Shown piece by piece: positions 16,447 through 24,843 of a DNA stretch of 64,000 bases (within the stretch, counting starts at the first letter, position 1; each line of letters begins with the position of its first letter). The translations under genes were made by a program, and so were the position numbers. The notes beneath the pieces are model-generated. The model searched no databases, was not told the origin of the DNA, and saw only the letters and a program-made list of their open reading frames with translations. This DNA is from Klebsiella huaxiensis. Its GTDB lineage: Bacteria > Pseudomonadota > Gammaproteobacteria > Enterobacterales > Enterobacteriaceae. The stretch lies in assembly GCF_003261575.2 (NCBI RefSeq), contig NZ_CP036175.1:2542001-2606000 (forward strand), in the 5' to 3' direction.

Positions 16447-17468
16447 GCGCCTCTGCGCTGCTCCTGCATCGCCGACAATCCAGGCCCCGGCTGGCGCTGG
16501 TACTGCTGAGTCTGTTGCTGCTTGGCGGTTCGCTGGTGCATCTCGGGCTCGGCGCGCGCTGGATTGCGCCGCAAACGGTGATTCAGGCGCTTTTTCATTA
16601 CGATCCGCGCAACTTCGATCACCGCATTATTGTTGATTTACGCCTGGTACGCCTGGCGGCAGCGCTGCTGACCGGTGCGGCGCTTGGTGTGGCGGGCCTG
16701 CTGCTGCAAACCGTGATCCGCAACCCGCTGGGCGAGCCGCATATTCTTGGCCTGAACGCCGGAGCCTCGTTGGCGGTGGTGGCAACTTCGGCGCTGGGAA
16801 TTAGCCTCGGCGGTGTGGCGTTAGCCAGGCCCCTGACCGCGGCTTGCGGCGCAGCGCTGCTGTTTGGCGGGGTGATGCTGCTGTCGTCCTCCGGGCGCGG
16901 CGGGGTGACGCCGCTGCGCATTACCCTGTGCGGGGTAGCGCTGTCGGCGTTTGCCTCGGCGGTGACAGCGGCAATTCTGATCCTCGATGAACAAACGCTG
17001 CTGGCGATGCGCACCTGGCTGGCGGGCGATCTGGCTGGCCTTAGCTGGCAAACGCTGCGCTCCGCGCTGCTCCCCGCACTGGCGGGGCTGACGATTGCGC
17101 TGGTGCTGGCACCGCGCCTGAACGTGCTGGCGCTGGGCGATAAGGTTGCGCTTGGGCTGGGTGTGAAGATTGTGCAGACCCGGCTGCTGGGGCTGGCCGC
17201 CATTGCTTTACTGTGCGGTTCCGCGGTGGCGGTAGCCGGGCCGATTGGCTTTGTTGGCCTGGTGGTGCCGCATGTGGTGCGTCGTTTGGTGACTGAAGAT
17301 ATTCGCCTGGCGCTGCCGCTGGCCGCGCCGGTTGGCGCGCTGGTGCTGCTGTTAGCAGATATCGCCGCCCGCACGCTGGTGGCTCCTCAGGAGCTGGCCA
17401 CCGGGGCGATGACCGCGCTGGTCGGCGCGCCGGTATTTATTTTTATCGCCGCGAGGTTCTTTAAATGA
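16443..17468 (+). CDS. Iron-siderophore ABC permease 1 (FecCD family)
   Basis: Inner-membrane permease of 341 residues with about nine or ten hydrophobic segments. Family signatures are GAALGVAGLLLQTVIRNPLG near residue 80 and the coupling region FVGLVVPHVVRRL near 275. With the next gene it forms the two-permease channel seen in FepDG and FecCD systems. Start and stop both overlap the neighbours by four bases, so translation is coupled across the operon. Confidence 0.9.
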   Translation: MSASALLLHRRQSRPRLALVLLSLLLLGGSLVHLGLGARWIAPQTVIQALFHYDPRNFDHRIIVDLRLVRLAAALLTGAALGVAGLLLQTVIRNPLGEPHILGLNAGASLAVVATSALGISLGGVALARPLTAACGAALLFGGVMLLSSSGRGGVTPLRITLCGVALSAFASAVTAAILILDEQTLLAMRTWLAGDLAGLSWQTLRSALLPALAGLTIALVLAPRLNVLALGDKVALGLGVKIVQTRLLGLAAIALLCGSAVAVAGPIGFVGLVVPHVVRRLVTEDIRLALPLAAPVGALVLLLADIAARTLVAPQELATGAMTALVGAPVFIFIAARFFK

Positions 17469-18517
17469 AGAGCGCCGCCCATCGTGCCGGGTTTCGTCTA
17501 TTTACTGCCGGTTCTTATCGGTTGCTGCTGCGCCCGGTGGCGCTGAGAATCGCTGGCGTATTGTTGCTGGTGATCCTGCTGCTGGCGCTATTCGGCTTGA
17601 CCCGCGGTAGCTTCCCCATGCCTTCCGGAACTTTATTTCGTGCGCTGCTGGCCCCGGAAAACGTGGCCGAGCAGCAACGCTTTATTTTGTTTGATATCCG
17701 CCTGCCGAGGCTATTTATGGCGCTTTTGTGCGGAGCGATGCTCGGGCTGGCCGGAGCGGCGATGCAGAGCATTACCCGCAACGGCCTGGCGGATCCCGGG
17801 CTTATCGGTGTGAAAGAGGGGGCCAGCATTGTGGTGCTGGCGCTGGTGCTGTTCTTCCCGGCTGTGGGACTCGTCTGGCGGCCGCTGGCTGGGATGCTCG
17901 GCGGTGTGCTGGTGGCGCTGCTGGTTCTGCTGCTGGCCCGCGACTGCTCGCGGCCGCGCTTTATTCTGATCGGTATTGGCGTGTCGTGGACGCTGGCGGC
18001 AGCGGTTGGCATTTTCATGACCACCGCAGACGTGCGTGACGTGCAGACCGCGATGATCTGGCTGGCGGGCAGTCTACATGCGGCGACATGGCCGCTGCTG
18101 ATTGTGGCTTTTTGCTGGGCGCTGCCGGGGGCGCTGATTCTGTTTCTTACCGCCCGGGCCGCTGATGCGGCGCTGCTGGGCGACCGTACCGCCATCGGCC
18201 TCGGCGTGCGTTTGCAACAATTGACTCTGCTGCGCTTTTTCGCGCCGGTACTGCTGACTTCCGCCAGCGTTTCCTGCGTCGGCAGCCTGGGTTTTGTGGG
18301 CCTGATGGCACCACATATGGCGCGTTTTTTACTGCGCGGCGGCCAGGTAGCGCTGCTCAGCGGCAGCGCGTTGATTGGCGCGCTGCTGGTATTACTCACC
18401 GATACTATTGGTCGCCTGGCTTTTGCTCCGCTACAAATTCCGGCGGGAATTGTGATTGCCCTTGTCGGCTGCCCGTTTTTTATTGTGCTGCTTTGGCGTC
18501 GTCGTAACGCCTTGTAA
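17465..18517 (+). CDS. Iron-siderophore ABC permease 2 (FecCD family)
   Basis: Second FecCD-type permease, 350 residues. GAMLGLAGAAMQSITRNGLA and DPGLIGVKEGA are the expected N-half signatures and GFVGLMAPHMARFLLRG is the coupling helix. It is distinct in sequence from permease 1, as in FepD/FepG pairs, and is probably the other half of a heterodimeric channel. It is followed after 15 bases by the binding protein. Confidence 0.9.
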   Translation: MKSAAHRAGFRLFTAGSYRLLLRPVALRIAGVLLLVILLLALFGLTRGSFPMPSGTLFRALLAPENVAEQQRFILFDIRLPRLFMALLCGAMLGLAGAAMQSITRNGLADPGLIGVKEGASIVVLALVLFFPAVGLVWRPLAGMLGGVLVALLVLLLARDCSRPRFILIGIGVSWTLAAAVGIFMTTADVRDVQTAMIWLAGSLHAATWPLLIVAFCWALPGALILFLTARAADAALLGDRTAIGLGVRLQQLTLLRFFAPVLLTSASVSCVGSLGFVGLMAPHMARFLLRGGQVALLSGSALIGALLVLLTDTIGRLAFAPLQIPAGIVIALVGCPFFIVLLWRRRNAL

Positions 18518-18532
18518 ATCAGAAGGATTGCT

Positions 18533-19480
18533 ATGCGCTGGTTCATTTCTCTGCTGGTCTTAATGGCGGCGGTCGCCACGGCGGCCGATACGCAAACGTT
18601 CACCGACGATTTAGGTCGCACGGTGACCGTTCCGCTGCATCCGCAGCGCATTGTGTCGATGCACGATCTGGATATCACCATTCCGCTGATCGAGCTTGGG
18701 GTGCCGCCGGTCGCCAGCCACGGACGGACCCGTCCTGACGGCAGCCATTTTCTCCGCTCCAGCGCGCAGTTAACCGGGATCGATTTCGATAACAGCGCGA
18801 TTCAGTTTATCGGCACGGCGGATATCGACCTTGAAGCCGTCGCCGCCGCAAAGCCGGATTTAATCATCACCGAGAACAGCCGCCACGTTTCGGTTGAACA
18901 ACTGGAGAAGATTGCCCCGACGGTGAGCATTGACCACCTGCAGGGCAGCGCGCCGCGCATTTATAGCAAGCTCGCACAGTTGACCGGCACCCAGCCGCGG
19001 CTGGCGATCCTCGAACGTCGCTATCAGGAGCAGATTAAGCAGTTGAAGGCGACGGTGGATACGCAAAAGATTGTCGTGTCGGTGATTCAGGCCAATAACG
19101 GCAAGGTTACTGTGCATCACTCTTATCATGCGCTGGGACGCGTGCTGCGCGATGCCGGGTTCCGCTTCCCGCCGTTTATAGACAAGATTTCTGATGGTCA
19201 GCGCATTGACGTCAGCGCCGAACAGCTGCCGGAGCTGGATGCCGATTTCGTGTTTGCCACCTGGCGCTCCGACACCGGTGGTAAGCCACAGGACGAACTG
19301 CAGGCGATGGAGGGCGTGATGCCGGGCTGGTGCGACTTTATGCGCGCTTGCCGCACCGGGCGCTACATTCTGCTACCGCGTGAGGATGTTATTTCTAACT
19401 CGTTTGCCGCGTTAACGCTGATGGTCGCCCAGGTGCAGTCGCATATTGCCGGGCGACCGCTGCCTGAGGGATTGAAATGA
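18533..19480 (+). CDS. Periplasmic siderophore-binding protein (FecB/FepB type)
   Basis: A 315-residue class III binding protein. A short Sec signal (MRWFISLLVLMAAVATAADT) leads into TFTDDLGRTVTVPLHPQRIV, the standard opening of siderophore and cobalamin receptors, then KPDLIITENSRHVSVEQLEKIAPT. AGAAGG precedes the ATG. It hands ferric siderophore to the two upstream permeases; the outer-membrane partner is presumably the divergent TonB receptor. Its stop overlaps the start of an RpiR regulator, which is unusual for an iron operon. Confidence 0.88.
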   Translation: MRWFISLLVLMAAVATAADTQTFTDDLGRTVTVPLHPQRIVSMHDLDITIPLIELGVPPVASHGRTRPDGSHFLRSSAQLTGIDFDNSAIQFIGTADIDLEAVAAAKPDLIITENSRHVSVEQLEKIAPTVSIDHLQGSAPRIYSKLAQLTGTQPRLAILERRYQEQIKQLKATVDTQKIVVSVIQANNGKVTVHHSYHALGRVLRDAGFRFPPFIDKISDGQRIDVSAEQLPELDADFVFATWRSDTGGKPQDELQAMEGVMPGWCDFMRACRTGRYILLPREDVISNSFAALTLMVAQVQSHIAGRPLPEGLK

Positions 19481-20376
19481 AAACGGCAATAAAGAGAGAG
19501 AGGGGACGGGTTGACCTGTTCGGCGAGCGTTTTCGCGCCCGCGCGCATCAGTTGTCGCCGCGTCTGCGGGCGGTGGTCAGCTACATCAATGATAACCGCG
19601 AAGTAGTGCTGGAGCGCACGGCCATGGAGATAGCCACCGCGACGAACACCTCAGATGCCACGGTGGTGCGGGCGATTCAGGCGCTGGGTTTTGCCGGGCT
19701 GCGTGAATTAAAGCAGACCATGGAACGCTGGTTTGGCCCGTCGGTGACCTCTTCGGAAAAAATGCTCTCGACGGTGAGTGAGCTCTCCAGCGATATCAAT
19801 TCAAGTATTGATTTCGTGCTGGAGGGGCATCAGCGGGCCTGCGAGGTACTCTCTCGTCCTGATAACCGCGCGGCGGTGGCTCAGGCGGTGGCGTTGCTCA
19901 CCGATGCGCGCCAGGTGGGGATTTTTGGTATCGGCGCGTCGGGCATTCTGGCGGAGTATACCGCCCGGCTGCTGAGCCGCATTGGTCTGCCTTCGTACGT
20001 GATGAATCGCACCGGATTTAGCCTTGCCGAGCAGCTAATCAGCCTGCAGCGGGGCGACGTGCTGATTATGATGGGACAAAAATCACCGCATCGGGAGGGA
20101 ATGACCACCCTGCGTGAAGCTCGCCGACTGGGGATCCCGACCATTCTGCTCACCCAGGCGGTGGATTCCCGCTTTAGCCAGGAAGCGCAGGTGGTTATCG
20201 ACGTGCCGCGCGGCGGCGACAATGGACGGGTACCGCTGCACGGTACGGTGCTGGTGTGCCTGGAGATGATCGTGCTGTCGGTGGCTTCCACCGCGCCGCA
20301 AAAGACGGTGAAATCGATGAAGCGGATCAATGAATTGCATCGGGCTATTGGTAAGTCTGGCGGTAAACGAAGCTAA
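19477..20376 (+). CDS. MurR/RpiR-family transcriptional regulator
   Basis: A 299-residue regulator with an HTH_6 DNA-binding domain (about 25-95; AMEIATATNTSDATVVRAIQALGF) and a SIS sugar-isomerase domain (about 140-270; GIFGIGASGILAEYTARLLSRIG). SIS domains normally sense phosphosugars. It is fused to the iron importer operon by a four-base overlap with the binding protein, yet lies immediately before an amino acid importer whose leader carries a perfect palindrome. It may therefore act downstream, not on iron genes. Ligand unknown. Confidence 0.88.
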   Translation: MKTAIKRERGRVDLFGERFRARAHQLSPRLRAVVSYINDNREVVLERTAMEIATATNTSDATVVRAIQALGFAGLRELKQTMERWFGPSVTSSEKMLSTVSELSSDINSSIDFVLEGHQRACEVLSRPDNRAAVAQAVALLTDARQVGIFGIGASGILAEYTARLLSRIGLPSYVMNRTGFSLAEQLISLQRGDVLIMMGQKSPHREGMTTLREARRLGIPTILLTQAVDSRFSQEAQVVIDVPRGGDNGRVPLHGTVLVCLEMIVLSVASTAPQKTVKSMKRINELHRAIGKSGGKRS

Positions 20377-20436
20377 ATAGAAGATAATTCACCGCCGGGA
20401 AGGTTTCCGGTTGCATGCTCTGCTGACTCTGTGTAT

Positions 20437-20461
20437 TTTTATGCAAAATAAATGCATAAAA
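20437..20461. promoter_or_regulatory. Perfect inverted repeat before amino acid importer, candidate operator
   Basis: TTTTATGCA, AAATAAA, TGCATAAAA: two 9-base arms with perfect complementarity and a 7-base spacer, ending 10 bases before the binding-protein ATG. That position would let a bound repressor block transcription or translation start. The RpiR product encoded immediately upstream is the obvious candidate; ArgR is less likely because the arms lack TGAAT/ATTCA. Confidence 0.55.
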
Positions 20462-20471
20462 CGGGGTTGTT

Positions 20472-21239
20472 ATGGTTAAGAATTGGATGAAAGCGTGCTG
20501 CCTGATGGCAGCGCTGATTGGCACCGCTCAGGCGGCCCAGCAAACTTACGTAGTCGGCTCCGGCGGAACCTATCGTCCGTTTGAGTTTGAAAACAGCCAG
20601 AAACAGCTGGAAGGTTTTGATATCGACATCATCAAAGCGATTGCGAAAGCGGAAGATTTTGATATCAAACTGATTAACACCCCGTGGGAAGGGATCTTCG
20701 CCACCCTGGGCACCGGCGACCGCGACATTATTATCTCCGGGATCACCATCACCGATAAGCGCAAGCAGATGGTTGATTTCTCCGCCCCGTACTTCCCGGC
20801 TGAACAGTCCATCGTGGTTCCTGCAGACTCTAAAGTCACTTCACTGGAAGCGCTGAAAAGCGAGAAAGTCGGGGTGGTGAACTCCAGCACCGGCGATATC
20901 GTGGTTTCCGACGTGTTGGGTAAAAACAGTACCTCAATCAAGCGCTTTGATAACACCCCGCTGATGCTGCAGGAGCTGTTTGAAGACGGCGTGAGCGCGG
21001 CGGTAGGCGATGTTGGCGTGGTGAAATACTACATCAAGCAGCACCCGGAGAAGCAGTTCAAACTGGTGCCGGACGCCAAATTTGAACGTCAGTATTTCGG
21101 CATTGCGGTAGCGAAAGGCAACAGTGAACTGCAGGCGAAAATCAACGCCGGTTTACAGAAAATCGTTGCTGATGGCACCTACGCCAAAATCTATAAAACC
21201 TGGTTCGACGAGAACGTTCCGACGCTGCCAGCACAATAA
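20472..21239 (+). CDS. Polar amino acid ABC substrate-binding protein (GlnH/ArtJ family)
   Basis: Periplasmic receptor of 255 residues, SBP_bac_3 family. After a signal peptide (cut near AQAAQQ) come the usual landmarks: YRPFEFENSQKQLEGFDIDI, PWEGIFATLGTGDRDIIISG, ITITDKRKQMVDFSAPYF and FDNTPLMLQELFEDGVSAAVGD. Members bind glutamine, arginine, histidine or related polar amino acids; the sequence does not settle which. A terminator-like hairpin follows the stop, which would leave this gene expressed above the membrane parts. Confidence 0.88.
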   Translation: MVKNWMKACCLMAALIGTAQAAQQTYVVGSGGTYRPFEFENSQKQLEGFDIDIIKAIAKAEDFDIKLINTPWEGIFATLGTGDRDIIISGITITDKRKQMVDFSAPYFPAEQSIVVPADSKVTSLEALKSEKVGVVNSSTGDIVVSDVLGKNSTSIKRFDNTPLMLQELFEDGVSAAVGDVGVVKYYIKQHPEKQFKLVPDAKFERQYFGIAVAKGNSELQAKINAGLQKIVADGTYAKIYKTWFDENVPTLPAQ

Positions 21240-21259
21240 TCTGTATTTTTGTTTTCATC

Positions 21260-21293
21260 ACGGCTATCGACATTAACGATAGCCGTATTTTTT
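21260..21293 (+). terminator. Intra-operon terminator/attenuator after the binding protein
   Basis: ACGGCTATCG (21260-21269) pairs perfectly with CGATAGCCGT (21277-21286), followed by ATTTTTT. It stands between the binding-protein stop and the permease start. Partial termination here would give the excess of binding protein over permease typical of ABC importers. Confidence 0.75.
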
Positions 21294-21304
21294 AGGGAAG
21301 GGTT

Positions 21305-22072
21305 ATGACGGGATTCCGTTGGGAGATCATCGAGGAGTACGGTCCGCTGTTTATGGACGGTGCCCTGATGACCATTAAATGTACCATTATCTGCGTGATC
21401 CTCGGCACCCTGTGGGGTCTGACCCTCGGTCTGGGGCGAATGGCGAAAGCCGAGCACGGGGTGTGGAAATACGTTCTGCGTTACCTGGTACAGTTTCCGG
21501 TGCGCTTTTACGTCAGCGCGTTTCGCGGTACGCCGCTGTTCGTGCAAATTATGGTGGTGCACTTTGCGCTGGTGCCGCTGTTTATCAACCCGCGCGATGG
21601 GTTGCTGGTCACCAGCGGCATGATGAGCGCTGATTTCGCCCGCGAGCTGCGCTCCAACTATGGCGCGTTTCTCTCCTGTATCGTGGCGATAACGCTCAAC
21701 GCCGGGGCCTATGTTTCCGAAATCTTCCGCGCCGGTATCCAGTCTATCGATAAAGGACAGATGGAAGCCTCCCGCGCGCTGGGGATGCCGTGGTGGAAAA
21801 CCATGCGCCAGGTCATTCTGCCGCAGGCGTTTCGCCGCATTCTGCCGCCGCTCGGTAACAACGCCATCGCCATTGTTAAAGACTCCTCGCTGGCTTCAGC
21901 CATCGGTCTGGCGGATCTGGCCTACGCTGCGCGTACCGTTTCCGGCGCTTACGCCACCTACTGGGAACCCTACCTGACCATCTCACTGGTCTACTGGGTT
22001 ATTACTTTCCTGCTGGCGCAGCTGGTTAATCGTCTGGAAAAGAGGTTTGGCAAAAGTGATTCGCATTCATAA
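21305..22072 (+). CDS. Polar amino acid ABC permease (HisM/GlnP family)
   Basis: Inner-membrane permease of 255 residues with about five membrane segments. The coupling motif is EASRALGMPWWKTMRQVILPQAFRRI (residue 156 onward), and FRGTPLFVQIMVVHFALVPL is the characteristic early segment. GGGAAGGGTT precedes the ATG. It is the only permease in the operon, so the channel is probably a homodimer. It overlaps the ATPase start by about 17 bases. Confidence 0.9.
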   Translation: MTGFRWEIIEEYGPLFMDGALMTIKCTIICVILGTLWGLTLGLGRMAKAEHGVWKYVLRYLVQFPVRFYVSAFRGTPLFVQIMVVHFALVPLFINPRDGLLVTSGMMSADFARELRSNYGAFLSCIVAITLNAGAYVSEIFRAGIQSIDKGQMEASRALGMPWWKTMRQVILPQAFRRILPPLGNNAIAIVKDSSLASAIGLADLAYAARTVSGAYATYWEPYLTISLVYWVITFLLAQLVNRLEKRFGKSDSHS

Positions 22073-22778
22073 TTTACACAAGCGCTTCGGCGACAGCCAT
22101 GTTCTGCGCGGCATCAGCTGCGATATCAAACCGCAGGAAGTGGTCTGCATTATCGGGCCGTCGGGTTCGGGAAAAAGTACCTTTCTGCGCTGCATGAACG
22201 CGCTGGAAACCGTCAGCGAAGGCGAAGTTGAGGTGAACGGTTTTGCCGCCCACGATCGCGCCACTGACATTAATAAGATGCGCGAAAGCGTCGGTATGGT
22301 CTTTCAGCGTTTCAATCTGTTCCCGCATAAAACGGTGCTGGAAAACCTGATTATGGCGCCGATGAGCCTGCGCGGTATGGCGCGGGCGGAAGCGGTTCAT
22401 CTGGCGGAAGAGCTGCTGGCGAAGGTAGGGCTGAGCGACAAACGCGACGCCTGGCCCTCCAGCCTCTCCGGCGGGCAGCAGCAGCGCGTAGCCATTGCCC
22501 GTGCGCTGGCGATGAAGCCGTCGATCATGTTGTTCGATGAGCCGACCTCGGCGCTGGATCCGGAGCTGGTGGGCGATGTGCTGGAGGTGATGAAAAACCT
22601 CGCCAGCGAAGGGATGACCATGGTCATTGTGACTCATGAAATGGGCTTTGCCCGCGAAGTGGCCGACCGGGTTATCTTTATCGATCAGGGGATTATTCAG
22701 GAAGAGGGCAAACCGGCGCAGATCTTTAGCGCGCCGACTAATCCGCGCACCGCTGAGTTTCTGAGTAAAGTGCTGTAA
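22056..22778 (+). CDS. Polar amino acid ABC ATP-binding protein (GlnQ family)
   Basis: A 240-residue ATPase. Walker A (GPSGSGKST), Q-loop (VFQRFNLFPHKTV), signature (LSGGQQQR), Walker B (IMLFDEPTSALD) and switch His (VTHEMGFAREV) are all present with GlnQ-type wording. The start is read as GTG at 22056 (MIRIHNLHKRFGD), which matches the family N-terminus and sits 10 bases after AGAGG; a TTG nine bases earlier is the alternative. It completes the amino acid importer. Confidence 0.9.
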   Translation: MIRIHNLHKRFGDSHVLRGISCDIKPQEVVCIIGPSGSGKSTFLRCMNALETVSEGEVEVNGFAAHDRATDINKMRESVGMVFQRFNLFPHKTVLENLIMAPMSLRGMARAEAVHLAEELLAKVGLSDKRDAWPSSLSGGQQQRVAIARALAMKPSIMLFDEPTSALDPELVGDVLEVMKNLASEGMTMVIVTHEMGFAREVADRVIFIDQGIIQEEGKPAQIFSAPTNPRTAEFLSKVL

Positions 22779-22788
22779 TGGCCTTCAG

Positions 22789-22814
22789 CCCCGGCGGGCG
22801 CTATGCCGCCGGGG
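22789..22814 (+). terminator. GC-rich hairpin after the amino acid importer
   Basis: CCCCGGCGG pairs perfectly with CCGCCGGGG around GCGCTATG, starting ten bases after the ATPase stop. There is no T run, so it may stabilise the mRNA end or act with Rho, not as a classical intrinsic terminator. Confidence 0.55.
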
Positions 22815-22857
22815 TACTATCTGAATGAGTTTGTTGCTTATTCCATGGAGGACACTG

Positions 22858-23307
22858 ATGTTAAGGAAAGTTTTCGTCCCGCCGGTTTTACTGCTGCTGT
22901 TTGTGCTTTTCGATCTGTTGATTGCCGGGCGCGAGTTCTGGGCGTGGCGGCCACTCTATTTCGGCCTTGCGCTGATCCCTCTTATCATTAGCGCGGTTAT
23001 CGTCCTCGGGACGCTGTGCCAGTTTCGCACCCACCATACCACCCTGAATCCGCTTAGAGCGCAAGAGACCACGACCCTGATGACCGACGGCTGGTTTCGC
23101 TATTCGCGCAATCCAATCTATCTGGCGATGACTGGCGTACAGCTGGCCCTGATTATTCTCAGCGGCAAACCGCTACTGTTGCTGACGCTGCCGTTGTTTA
23201 TCTATTTGCTGACCGTGCTGCATATCCGCCCGGAAGAAGCGGAAATGGCCCGCCTCTTTCCTCGCCAGTGGCCGGAGTATGCGCGTAAAGTGCGGCGCTG
23301 GTTGTAG
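22858..23307 (+). CDS. Isoprenylcysteine methyltransferase-like membrane protein
   Basis: A 149-residue membrane protein of the PEMT/ICMT-like methyltransferase superfamily. It has four hydrophobic segments and the C-terminal motif MTDGWFRYSRNPIYLAM followed by RPEEAEMARLFPRQWPEYAR; the RNPxY and E-E region is the usual S-adenosylmethionine-binding part. The ATG at 22858 is chosen because GGAGG lies seven bases before it. Bacterial members seldom have proven substrates. It stands alone on the plus strand, convergent with the MFS gene. Confidence 0.75.
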   Translation: MLRKVFVPPVLLLLFVLFDLLIAGREFWAWRPLYFGLALIPLIISAVIVLGTLCQFRTHHTTLNPLRAQETTTLMTDGWFRYSRNPIYLAMTGVQLALIILSGKPLLLLTLPLFIYLLTVLHIRPEEAEMARLFPRQWPEYARKVRRWL

Positions 23308-23355
23308 GATTACCAGCTCCGAAAGTCGCTGATTTTCGAAGCCGGGAGATACAAA

Positions 23356-24561
23356 CTACCGTGCGACTTCGCTAATATCGTCTATCTCTTCTTCGCGTTC
23401 ACGTGCATCCGCCAGCAGCGCTTTTTCGCTTTTGCCGAAGCACTGAATCAGCAGGAACAGCGCGCCGCTGGCAAACAGCGTTATCACCAGACCATCATAG
23501 CCCGCGACGCTAATCAGCAGGCTGCTGACCACCGGACCTGCGACGCTGCCCGCAGACCAGAAAAAACCCAGCAGAGCGTTGATCATTATCAGCTTCTGTC
23601 CGGAGAAGGTTTTCCCGGCGCGAACCAGCGATAGCGTGTAGAGTGCGCCCGCCGCGGCTCCCAGAATCATACAGCCAACAATAAGCTGAATATTTGACGC
23701 CAGCAGGAACGGTAAGGCCAGTAGGGCGAGGCAGAAAACGACCGCGCAGATTAAATGCACGCGGCGGATGCCGAAGCGGTCGGCAATCCAGCCCAACGGA
23801 GCCTGGAAAACGGCATCGCCGGTGAGTACCACCGTGACCAGCAGCACCGCCATCACTTCATTTAGCCCTTTATCCATACCGTAGAGCGGCAGCAGCGCCA
23901 GAATGCTGGCATCAAAGAACGCAAAGCAGAACACGCCGGAAGCCAGTACCGGTAAAAAAGCGCCAAGGCTGCGCCAGCTGGCGTGTTCGGCGAGTCGTTC
24001 GCGGCTACCTGTCGGCAAATGACGTAGCATCAGCAGGCAGGCCACGGTGATGCCGCCAATGACCAACAGGGCCCACGGCTGATAGTCTGGCCCGGCGGAA
24101 ATCAATAATGGTCCAGCCAACTGACAGCCGGTAAAGGCGGAGGCATAAATTCCGGTTAAGGTCGCCCGATTTTTGCCCGCCGCGCCGCCGGTGATCCAGC
24201 TTTCGCCAATAACGATAATGACCCCTGAAGCGAGACCGGTAACCAGCCTCGGTAGCAGGAGATGAACGATATCAAAAGAGAGGCAGGAGGCGATCGTCGC
24301 CACCGCCAGCGCCACCAGGCTGACCGAGAGCAGAAGGCCCATCTCAAAGCGTCGGCACAGCGCAGGTGAGAGGAAGGAGGAGATCATCATCCCCGCTGGC
24401 GGTAGTGCGGCCAGCAGGCCGACGTAGACGGTATCAATCTGCTGTTGCGCCAGCTCAAGACTGATTAAAGGCACCGTATAGCCGGTGATAAATCCCACTA
24501 ATGAAGCGGCCATGATCATCGCCAGCGTGGGGGCAAGGCGACTCTGGTCTGGGTTGAACAT
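23356..24561 (-). CDS. MFS transporter, YcaD-like
   Basis: A 401-residue inner-membrane major facilitator with about 12 hydrophobic segments. The early region (GFITGYTVPLISLELAQQ), the modified loop motif and the GWIADRFGIRR stretch at the start of the second half resemble the YcaD/quinate-like group of uncharacterised enterobacterial carriers. A highly charged tail (DAREREEEIDD) ends the protein. Its neighbour is the divergent M20 amidohydrolase, separated by 282 bases, so it might move that enzyme's substrate or product; this is only an inference. Confidence 0.8.
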   Translation of the reverse strand: MFNPDQSRLAPTLAMIMAASLVGFITGYTVPLISLELAQQQIDTVYVGLLAALPPAGMMISSFLSPALCRRFEMGLLLSVSLVALAVATIASCLSFDIVHLLLPRLVTGLASGVIIVIGESWITGGAAGKNRATLTGIYASAFTGCQLAGPLLISAGPDYQPWALLVIGGITVACLLMLRHLPTGSRERLAEHASWRSLGAFLPVLASGVFCFAFFDASILALLPLYGMDKGLNEVMAVLLVTVVLTGDAVFQAPLGWIADRFGIRRVHLICAVVFCLALLALPFLLASNIQLIVGCMILGAAAGALYTLSLVRAGKTFSGQKLIMINALLGFFWSAGSVAGPVVSSLLISVAGYDGLVITLFASGALFLLIQCFGKSEKALLADAREREEEIDDISEVAR

Positions 24562-24843
24562 TTTATTCCCGATAACGGAAGTCTGAAGAGTGAATTATTC
24601 GGCAAAAGGCCAGTATAGCTGCATAATAATTAATCGCACGCCTTATGTCACCGTTGATATGACTACAAAAAAATGCAGTGCTGGCGGAATGCAGTGGGAA
24701 TGGGCGTTGGCACCGGATTTTTCGGAAGTTGTCAGCGGGCAGGCGAAAGGATATAACCAATAAGATGGTCGATAACCTATAACCGCGAATTATTGAATAA
24801 AACACTGGTTCAGCGCTGATGCTGTACAGGAAAGGAGTAAGAC

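Noticed and set aside
20437..20461. ARG box controlling the amino acid importer
   Set aside because: The arms read TTTTATGCA/TGCATAAAA and lack the TGAAT/ATTCA core of ArgR sites.
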